This document shows, piece after piece, positions 1-5,070 of a stretch of DNA of 5,070 bases. The notes under the pieces are model-generated. The model had not been told where the DNA came from and ran no database searches. It saw only the letters and a program-made list of their open reading frames with translations. The stretch covers positions 1-5,070 of the forward strand of contig JAAXUL010000657.1 of the NCBI GenBank assembly GCA_013336035.1. Direction: 5' to 3'. Each line of letters opens with the position of its first letter. Position 1 is the first letter of the stretch. Position numbers and translations under genes: made by a program. Origin of the DNA: Chloroflexales bacterium. GTDB taxonomy: Bacteria > Chloroflexota > Chloroflexia > Chloroflexales > Chloroflexaceae.

Positions 1-1830
1 CTGCCATTGCTCCAGGGGCCGCGTCGGCGCGCTGGCGAGCCGGTCCAGGCCCGCGGCGGGGCGACCCTCCAGCCCATCGAGGAGCGGCGCGCCCACGGCG
101 GCGGCGTGGGCCGGCAGGCCGGGCGCGGCGAGGGCGGCGCGGGCCGCGCCTGTGTCCCCGGCGCCGAGGGCCGCGGCCAGCTCCTGCTCACGCAGGTAGC
201 CCTCGCGGGCGGCCAGGGCCCGTAGCGCGCTCTCCAGGCTCGACGGGTAGGGGCCAAGGTACGAGGCCCAGCGCGAGGCCTGCCCTGGCGTCCGCGGCTC
301 CAGGTAGGCGTAGGGCGACGCGGCGAGCATAAACAGCAGGCCCGCCAGGGTAGCGCAGGCCGCCCCGTAGCGCGTGCGCAGGGCCGGCGCCAGCCGCGGC
401 AGCCCGGCCAGGGCCGCGCCCGCCAGCGCGAAGGCGAACGGCATCAGCGGCACCCGAAAGCGGTTGATCGCGAACAGTAGCGGCGCCGCCGCCAGGTTGT
501 AGAGCAGCCACAGGCCGACTAGGGCCAGCAGGGCCCCGCTCGCGTAGATTGGCGCGCTCCCCCTCTCCTGCATAGCGGGAGAGGGGGCGGTGCGGGCCTT
601 AGCCGCTTGCGACCTGAGCAGCGCCCAGCCGAGCACGGCCAGGGGCAGGGCCAGCACATAGAGCGTATCGTCGAGCAGGAAGAGGGCGGCCACGTACCAT
701 GGCGGCAGCCGGCCGAGCGCGAAGCCCTTGCTCAGCCGCTCGTCGCCCGTGTAGTTGATCTGAAACAGGTCCACCAGCTCGGTCAGGCTCTTCGCGGCGA
801 AGGCCAGGGGCCTGGCCCGCAACAGACACATCGCCTCGGCGGACAGGAGCCGCTGCCGGTCGGCCTGGGTCAGGGCGGGCGCCCGCGCGAGGGCGGCCAT
901 CAGCCCGGCGTCGCCCGCGGCGTAGAGGCAGGCCGGGGCGCGTGTCAGCGCCCCATCCGCGTCGCGCCGCCCGGCCAGCAGCTCGCGCCGCTGCTCCTGG
1001 CTCAGCACGGGGTCGAGCAGGGCCAGCACAAAGCTGCGCGTCGGCTCGTCGCTGCGCCCGCCGTCGTAGGCCGTGCGCGCCCCCAGCGCCAGGTTGAAGG
1101 CCCCGGTCGTATCGACCACGATCGGCCCGCCGTAGGCGCGCGTCGCGTAGAGCGACCAGGGGGCGACGGTGAGGCCAGCGGTCAGCGCCAGCGCCAGCGC
1201 GGGCCCCAGGCGCCGCCCCGACGCCCACCAGGCCCATATGGCCGCGACGGGCAGAAACCCGAGCGTCAGCCCGCGGGTAAGCGTGGCAAGCCCCAGCAGC
1301 GCCCCTGCGACGATGAAGAAGGCCAGGCTACGCAATGCGCCATGCGCGACGCGCGGCGCCGCCCCAAGGGCGACAGCCGCGCCCAGCAGCAGCGTGACGA
1401 ATAGGGTCTCGCTGAGCAGCAGTTGCGCGTAGCTGGCCAGGGGCAGGTAGGCCGCCGTCAGCAGCGCCGCCGCCCCCGCCGCCCGCCGCGAGCCGCCCGT
1501 CAGCTGAAGCGTGAGGGCGTAGGTCAGGGCCACATTGACCAGGCTGAGGATGGTCTGGGTGACAAAGATCGGCTCGAGGGCCCGCCCGAAGATGGCGATA
1601 TGCCCCGCCAGAAACAGCGGGTAGAGGGGCGCCCGCGTCCAGAGATATAGGGTGTGCCAAGCGAAGCCCCGCCCGTTGGCCAGCCAGTCGGCCGAGGCCA
1701 GGTACTCGGCCTCGTCCGAGATCAGGCCCAGGCGCGGCAGGGCGCCCCACAGGGCCAGGCGTAGGGCCAGCCCGACACCCAGCGCGAGCAGGAGCGGCCA
1801 GTGGCGGCGAAGCTGGGATATAGAGCTCAT
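1..1830 (-). CDS. Second GT39/PMT_2-like (GT-C) membrane glycosyltransferase, C-terminus cut off by window edge
   Basis: An uninterrupted frame runs from ATG at 1830 to base 1 (610 codons, no stop), so the gene is 3'-truncated by the window. It encodes a polytopic membrane protein: a first helix (about 11-33), then LGLISDEAEYL with D39/E40 in the position of the GT-C catalytic loop acid, and TRAPLYPLFLAG (65-76). LLSETLF (138-144), LATLTRGLTLGFLP (181-194) and RFRVPLMPFAFALAG (457-471) are all characteristic of PMT_2/ArnT-like proteins. A hydrophilic stretch at about 235-375 (Cys301, Cys335) separates seven N-terminal hydrophobic segments from about four C-terminal ones. After about residue 507 the chain is soluble and Ala-rich, predicted helical. 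The predicted role is transfer of a lipid-linked sugar outside the membrane; acceptor unknown. Its ATG overlaps the preceding stop (ATGA), and the only ribosome-site-like string is a distant GGGAAG about 12 bases upstream. A palindromic repeat at 559-587 is translated within the loop at about residues 410-427. Confidence 0.9.
   Translation of the reverse strand, partial: MSSISQLRRHWPLLLALGVGLALRLALWGALPRLGLISDEAEYLASADWLANGRGFAWHTLYLWTRAPLYPLFLAGHIAIFGRALEPIFVTQTILSLVNVALTYALTLQLTGGSRRAAGAAALLTAAYLPLASYAQLLLSETLFVTLLLGAAVALGAAPRVAHGALRSLAFFIVAGALLGLATLTRGLTLGFLPVAAIWAWWASGRRLGPALALALTAGLTVAPWSLYATRAYGGPIVVDTTGAFNLALGARTAYDGGRSDEPTRSFVLALLDPVLSQEQRRELLAGRRDADGALTRAPACLYAAGDAGLMAALARAPALTQADRQRLLSAEAMCLLRARPLAFAAKSLTELVDLFQINYTGDERLSKGFALGRLPPWYVAALFLLDDTLYVLALPLAVLGWALLRSQAAKARTAPSPAMQERGSAPIYASGALLALVGLWLLYNLAAAPLLFAINRFRVPLMPFAFALAGAALAGLPRLAPALRTRYGAACATLAGLLFMLAASPYAYLEPRTPGQASRWASYLGPYPSSLESALRALAAREGYLREQELAAALGAGDTGAARAALAAPGLPAHAAAVGAPLLDGLEGRPAAGLDRLASAPTRPLEQWQ
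559..587. repeat. Palindromic repeat inside the third gene (10-bp perfect arms, 9-nt loop)
   Basis: The arms are ccccctctcc (559-568) and ggagaggggg (578-587), a perfect 10-bp inverted repeat around tgcatagcg. It lies within the reading frame of the 1-1830 gene and is translated as part of TAPSPAMQERGS, in a hydrophilic loop between two membrane segments. It resembles the small dispersed GC-rich palindromes (CCCTCTCCC...GGGAGAGGG) usually found between genes in Chloroflexota, and shares its core with sequence at 3676-3699. Not associated with any visible transposase; it is not a terminator because coding continues through it. Confidence 0.75.
1827..1830 (-). promoter_or_regulatory. ATGA stop/start overlap, translational coupling site
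   Basis: On the minus strand the TGA of the central membrane glycosyltransferase (1829-1827) shares bases with the ATG of the following one (1830-1828). Such 4-bp overlaps commonly allow terminating ribosomes to restart, which fits the weak, distant GGGAAG as the only Shine-Dalgarno candidate. The overlap is read directly from the sequence; coupling is inferred. Confidence 0.75.
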
Positions 1831-4034
1831 GGGTGTGCAATACTTCCCGCCGGGTTATCGGCGGGCACAATCTCCACCGTCCCCAGCACGAGCCGGTCAT
1901 CGCCCTGTGCCTTTCCGCCAGTCGCCCGCAGTCGCCCGGCCAGCGAAGGGACAGCAGGATCGTAGACGCCGAGCAGCAGCGTGTAGCGCCCGGGCGGTAG
2001 GTCGCTGGGCAGGGCGATGGCCCTGTCGTCGCGGGCCGGCTTGCCGGGCAGCCAGGTGCTTGTGGGCAGATAGCCCTCGAGGGGCGGGCCATCCTCGCTC
2101 GCCGCCGGCGGCACGTCACACTGCTGGCAGAGATGTAGGAAGAAGCTGTAGTCGGTCGTCGGCGTCACGCCAACATCCCAGAACAGGCTGATCGGCAGGC
2201 TCCCGCCGGCGCGGTAGACACCCGGCCCGGCGGGCGTCGCAGCCTTGAGCGTGTAGCCGAGGAGCCGCAGGTTGTCCCCAAAGGTCGTAGTGGCGCGAGT
2301 CGCCGGCTCGGGCGCGGGGGCGCCGGTGTAGTAGGGCTCCGGCGCCTCCTGGCAGAGCAGGTGGGCGCCATTGTAGCGCCAGATCCCGCACGGCCAGGTC
2401 CGCTGCTCGCGACTGTAGGCCCAGAAGTTGCCCACCAGCCCATACTCGTCGCCGGACAGGGGCCGGTCAACCGTGCGGGCGTGGTCGGGCGCGATCAGCA
2501 GAAAGCTGCGCGTGTAGCCGGCCAGCTTCGCGTGCCGCTCGATATCCCACTCGCGCTGCCCATAGTCGGTCTCGCCCTGCCAGAAGTCGCCGAAGACGAT
2601 CGGCTCCGGCGCCGGGTCGGCCGTGAGCCGGCCCATATAGTAGGCGTAGAGCGGGCGCAGGTACGAGGGGTGCACAACCACAGCGTCATCTGGCTGCACC
2701 CGCGCCGCCAGCTCGGCGACGGCCTCACGGTACTGCTCTTTGACGGGGTCGCCCGAGAACAGCCCGAAGGTCGGCTGGAACAGCGCCAGCCCACCTGCTA
2801 CAAGCGCGGCGGCGATGCTCACAGCGAAGGCAGCGGTCTGCGGCCGACGGTCTGCGGCCGTCCGCTGGCTAGCGGCCATAGGGTACGCGAGGAGCAGCGC
2901 CCACGCCGGGTAGACGACGGTCAGGTAGCGCGCCTCGTACAGCCTGGTGAGCGCAAGCTGGGCGAGGAACAGAGCCAGGGGCACCGCCAGGAGGGTCAGC
3001 AGCAGCAGGGCGCGAGGGCGGGTCGCACGCTCTCGCAGGTCGCTCAGGGCCCGGGCCAGGCCCCAGGCGGCCAGCAGGGCCCAGGGCGCCAGCCACCACC
3101 AGGGCACGTCGCCCGGCCAGCGGTCAAGGCTGAAGCGTACGAAGGTCAGGCCGAGGGCCAGCGCCGGCCCCGCCGGGATGCCCGCGCCGGCGGCCGCGCG
3201 CCCCGCCACCTGCTCGCCGCCCAGCCCGCCCACCATCGCCGCCACCAGGCCGGCCGAGAGCAGCGCGGCCAGGGCCGCGGCGAGCCAGCCACGGCCCCGG
3301 CGGGGCGACGAGGTGATCAGGATAGCGGCCACGGCCCACACGCCCGCCGCCAGCAGCAGCGCCGCCAGCCGGTGCACGAACAGCGCAACGAGGGCCAGGG
3401 CCAGGGCCACCGCCCAGTCCGCCCGCGCCCCCGTCCGCAGCGCCCGCGCCAGCGCCCAGATGGCCAGGGCCGAGGCCAGCAGCAGCATGCTGTAGACCTT
3501 CGCCTCCTGGCTGTACCAGATCGCGTACGGCCCGGCCAGGACAGGCAGGGCCGCCGCCAGGCCGTACCACGAGATCTGGGGCCACGTCAAGGGCCTGTTG
3601 CCGAGCCAGGCCCTCACCCCCCAGCCCTCTCTCCCCTGGCCTGCGGCCACAGGCGAGGGAGCGTTCACGGCCTGGCTCCCCTCTCGCCTGCGCAGCGGGC
3701 CCAGCCGCTCTAGCTCGCTCGCCGCCAGATACACCGCCGGCACGGCCAGGGCCCCGGCGAGGGCGGACGGCAGCCGCAGCGCCGCCTCGCTATCGCCGAA
3801 GAGGGCCATCCAGCCCTTGAGCATCAGGTGGTAGAGCGGGTAGGCCGAGCTCGGGCTCAGCAGCTCACCGGCGAGATAGGCCCACCCGGCGCGGCTCAGC
3901 TCCCAGCTGCTGCCCTCGTCCAGCCAGAGGCTCTGGGCGTCCAGGCGATAGAGTCGCGCCAGCAGCGCCGCGGCGAAGAGCGCCAGGCACACCAGAGGCG
4001 CGGCCCATCCTGGTCGAGTTCGCTGCTCAGCCAT
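1827..4034 (-). CDS. GT39/PMT_2-type (GT-C) membrane glycosyltransferase with C-terminal extracytoplasmic beta-sandwich domain
   Basis: Complete 735-aa integral membrane glycosyltransferase, expected to transfer a sugar from a polyprenyl-phosphate donor to an acceptor outside the membrane. After a short basic N-terminus (MAEQRTR) comes a first membrane helix (about 12-30), then LWLDEGSSW with the D39/E40 pair typical of the first outer loop of GT-C enzymes, and YPLYHLML (65-72). YSQEAKVYSML (174-184) is a PMT_2 hallmark. About ten more hydrophobic segments run to about residue 419. Residues 420-735 are soluble: a mixed region to about 580, then a beta-rich module (FGDNLRLLGYTL at 585-596, GYLPTSTWLPG at 654-664, LPPGRYTLLLGVYD at 679-692). 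Cysteines 549/561 and 636/639 could form disulfides. ATG at 4034 is preferred over an in-frame TTG at 4061, which would deepen the overlap; neither has a good Shine-Dalgarno, suggesting coupling to the upstream gene. Repeat-derived loops lie at about residues 112-142 and 390-402. Substrate unknown; no narrower gene name is justified. Confidence 0.92.
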   Translation of the reverse strand: MAEQRTRPGWAAPLVCLALFAAALLARLYRLDAQSLWLDEGSSWELSRAGWAYLAGELLSPSSAYPLYHLMLKGWMALFGDSEAALRLPSALAGALAVPAVYLAASELERLGPLRRREGSQAVNAPSPVAAGQGREGWGVRAWLGNRPLTWPQISWYGLAAALPVLAGPYAIWYSQEAKVYSMLLLASALAIWALARALRTGARADWAVALALALVALFVHRLAALLLAAGVWAVAAILITSSPRRGRGWLAAALAALLSAGLVAAMVGGLGGEQVAGRAAAGAGIPAGPALALGLTFVRFSLDRWPGDVPWWWLAPWALLAAWGLARALSDLRERATRPRALLLLTLLAVPLALFLAQLALTRLYEARYLTVVYPAWALLLAYPMAASQRTAADRRPQTAAFAVSIAAALVAGGLALFQPTFGLFSGDPVKEQYREAVAELAARVQPDDAVVVHPSYLRPLYAYYMGRLTADPAPEPIVFGDFWQGETDYGQREWDIERHAKLAGYTRSFLLIAPDHARTVDRPLSGDEYGLVGNFWAYSREQRTWPCGIWRYNGAHLLCQEAPEPYYTGAPAPEPATRATTTFGDNLRLLGYTLKAATPAGPGVYRAGGSLPISLFWDVGVTPTTDYSFFLHLCQQCDVPPAASEDGPPLEGYLPTSTWLPGKPARDDRAIALPSDLPPGRYTLLLGVYDPAVPSLAGRLRATGGKAQGDDRLVLGTVEIVPADNPAGSIAHP
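2834..2861. repeat. Imperfect 14-bp tandem duplication
   Basis: Two adjacent copies, cggtctgcggccga (2834-2847) and cggtctgcggccgt (2848-2861), match at 13 of 14 positions. Because 14 is not a multiple of three, the copies are read in different frames of the central gene and give RTAADRRPQTAA (about residues 391-402), a polar loop between the hydrophobic segments at 371-386 and 402-419. Confidence 0.8.
3611..3700. repeat. Degenerate compound palindromic repeat inside the central gene
   Basis: The plus strand begins ccctcaccccccagccctct, continues with tctcccc, and has an inner perfect stem gcctg/caggc with a 6-base loop (gcctgcggccacaggc at 3639-3654). A second inverted pair is caggcgag (3650-3657) with ctcgcctg (3683-3690). 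The segment ctcccctctcgcctgc-gcagcggg (3676-3699) closely matches ctccccctctcctgc-atagcggg at 557-579 in the other membrane gene, so the two sites probably belong to one repeat family. It is read in frame as residues of about 112-142 of the 735-aa protein, including the NAPSPVAAGQGREG loop. Confidence 0.6.
4027..4034 (-). promoter_or_regulatory. 8-bp stop/start overlap between the GT4 gene and the central membrane glycosyltransferase
   Basis: The minus strand reads ATGGCTGA: the ATG (4034-4032) opens the central gene and the TGA (4029-4027) closes the GT4 gene in another frame. The bases just upstream are GC-rich without a purine-rich ribosome site, so translation of the second gene probably depends on ribosomes finishing the first. 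The overlap is seen directly; coupling is inferred. Confidence 0.7.
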
Positions 4035-5070
4035 GGTGTGTTCGGCCGGCGGCCGCCGCAAAGACGGCCTCGAAGCGCTCGGCCGCGCGCTCCCAGGTCA
4101 GCTCGTGCTCAACCCGGGCGCGGGCCGCCGCGCCGAGTCGCGCCGCCAGAGCCGGGTCGCCGATCAGGCGCACGATGGCCCCGGCGAGGGCCGCCGGTTC
4201 GCGCTCGGGCACGATCAGCCCGTGGACGCCGTCGTCCACCACATCGGGCACGCCGGCCACGCGCGAGGCCACCACGGGCCGCCCGGCGCCCATGGCCTCG
4301 AGCAGCACATTTGGCAGCCCGTCGACGCCTTCGCGCACAATCGGCAGGGCAAACACATCGGCGGCCGCCACATAGGCCGCGGCTCGCGCCCGCTCGAGCT
4401 GGCCGGGGAAGCGCACGCTATGGGCGACGCCCAGGCTCATGGCCTGCCGCTCGAGGGCCTCGCGCAGGTCGCCGTAGCCGACGATGGCCAGCATAGCCCC
4501 GGGGCTTCTGCGCAGCACGGCGGGCCAGGCGTCAAGCAGCACCCCAAAGCCCTTCTTCGCCACCAGGCGGCCGAGCCCCATCACCAGGGGCGCGCCCTCG
4601 GGCAGGCCCAGCTCGGCGCGCACAGCGCTGCGGGCGGCCGGGTCGGGGCGGAACTGCTGCGGGTTCACGCCATAGGGGATGACGCAGCTCGTCGCCGAGC
4701 GGGCGCCCAGGGCCAGGGCTCGCGCCCGCAGATCGCCGCTGCATGCCGTCACACCGGCCGCGGCGCGGAAGGCCCCGGCGGCTGCCATAGCCATCGCCCA
4801 GTGACGCTCGGCCAGGTAGATGTCGCTGCCGTGGAGGCTCACCACCAGGGGCGTGCCGAGCAGGGCCGCGGGCAGGGCCGCCGGCGGGCCGTTCGGCAGC
4901 ACCCAGTGGGCCTGCAGCAGATCGTAGGGCCGCCCCGCCGCCCGGGCCACGGCCAGCTCGCGGGCCACGGCGACCAGCGAGGCCGCCAGGGCGAAGGGCG
5001 CGGCCAACAGCGTCCGCCTCTTGATCTGCGTGTCGCTCAGCAGCGACTGGGCGTAGCCCCAGATGTTCAG
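4027..5070 (-). CDS. GT4-family glycosyltransferase, GT-B fold, N-terminus cut off by window edge
   Basis: Retaining glycosyltransferase of the GT4 (Glycos_transf_1) type, expected to move a sugar from a nucleotide-sugar donor to a lipid-linked or glycan acceptor at the cytoplasmic face. The frame is open to the right edge, giving 347 residues; family members are usually 380-420, so roughly the first 50-80 are missing. The first visible candidate start inside the window is only a TTG at 5007 and is not believed, because the frame continues upstream with family-like sequence (WGYAQSLLS). Visible motifs by residue of the partial protein: AHWVLPNGPP (about 54-63) and HGSDIYL (80-86) in the N-terminal Rossmann domain; VIPYGVNPQQF (130-140) at the domain linker; GRLVAKKG (167-174), whose basic residues contact donor phosphates in this family; and DGLPNVLLEAMGAG (250-263), the E-x7-E-type donor site with Asp in place of the first Glu. 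It ends THHG-TGA and overlaps the next gene by 8 bp. The family is clear; donor and acceptor are unknown. Confidence 0.93.
   Translation of the reverse strand: MNIWGYAQSLLSDTQIKRRTLLAAPFALAASLVAVARELAVARAAGRPYDLLQAHWVLPNGPPAALPAALLGTPLVVSLHGSDIYLAERHWAMAMAAAGAFRAAAGVTACSGDLRARALALGARSATSCVIPYGVNPQQFRPDPAARSAVRAELGLPEGAPLVMGLGRLVAKKGFGVLLDAWPAVLRRSPGAMLAIVGYGDLREALERQAMSLGVAHSVRFPGQLERARAAAYVAAADVFALPIVREGVDGLPNVLLEAMGAGRPVVASRVAGVPDVVDDGVHGLIVPEREPAALAGAIVRLIGDPALAARLGAAARARVEHELTWERAAERFEAVFAAAAGRTHHG

Noticed and set aside
559..587. Hairpin as a transcription terminator
   Set aside because: The stem is strong but lies inside an open reading frame and has no T-run on either strand after it.
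599..1237. 212-codon minus-strand open frame
   Set aside because: Out-of-frame reading of the same strand as the 1-1830 gene; Arg/Ala/Gly-rich and without motifs, whereas the adjacent frame encodes membrane helices and ArnT-like signatures.
607..1404. 265-codon plus-strand open frame
   Set aside because: Gln/Arg/Gly-rich shadow of the 1-1830 minus-strand gene, without recognisable motifs or a plausible ribosome site.
1328..2119. 263-codon minus-strand open frame spanning the junction of the two membrane genes
   Set aside because: It crosses the well-supported ATGA junction in a third frame and reads as compositional noise.
3392..3406. GGG runs (gggccagggccaggg), possible G-quadruplex
   Set aside because: Only three GGG runs occur here, and gggcca repeats are scattered through the window as Leu-Ala codons of membrane helices, so composition explains them.
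2361..3713. 450-codon open frame on the plus strand antisense to the central gene
   Set aside because: Its product is a low-complexity mix of Arg, Gln, Gly, Pro and Ala with no domain. It is the shadow expected opposite a very GC-rich membrane-protein gene whose minus-strand frame has clear PMT_2 motifs.
1827..4034. A frameshift or pseudogene in the central gene because of the embedded repeats
   Set aside because: The frame is intact from ATG to TGA, with family motifs on both sides of each repeat.
4048..4057. Palindrome ggcggccgcc near the GT4 stop, also at 4360-4369
   Set aside because: It encodes Ala-Ala-type codons in very GC-rich DNA; two copies of a 10-bp GC palindrome are expected by composition and have no operator-like placement.

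Overview
The window is one strand-biased, very GC-rich block (by eye around 70% or more G+C) in which all supported genes lie on the minus strand. Coding is continuous from end to end, with no intergenic gap. Read in the direction of transcription (right to left) it holds three genes. The first is the C-terminal ~347 codons of a GT4-type, GT-B fold glycosyltransferase (4027-5070, start beyond the right edge). The second is a complete 735-aa polytopic membrane glycosyltransferase of the GT39/PMT_2 (GT-C) type with a large C-terminal domain outside the membrane (1827-4034). The third is the first 610 codons of another GT-C membrane glycosyltransferase (1-1830, stop beyond the left edge).

The genes overlap by 8 bp and by 4 bp (ATGA), the signature of one translationally coupled operon. 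The GT4 enzyme would work at the cytoplasmic face with a nucleotide-sugar donor. The two GT-C proteins would work at the outer face with polyprenyl-phosphate-linked sugar donors. Together they look like part of a surface glycan or glycoprotein/glycolipid assembly locus. The acceptor and product cannot be read from the sequence. No promoter, terminator, RNA gene, mobile-element gene or CRISPR array was seen.

The organism is most likely a GC-rich Chloroflexota bacterium (inference). Reasons are the pairing of PMT_2 membrane domains with a C-terminal beta-sandwich of the 'GYLPTSTWLPG ... LPPGRYTLLLGVYD' style, and the small CCCTCTCCC...GGGAGAGGG palindromic repeats inside the genes, both of which I associate with that phylum. 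High-GC actinobacterial or other origin is not excluded.

The most unusual signal is that both membrane glycosyltransferase genes carry related palindromic repeat sequences (559-587 and about 3611-3700) read through in frame, each translated as an Ala-Pro-Ser-Pro-containing hydrophilic loop between membrane segments. A separate imperfect 14-bp tandem duplication (2834-2861) encodes another loop of the central gene. I see no clearly new enzymatic or defence system here.
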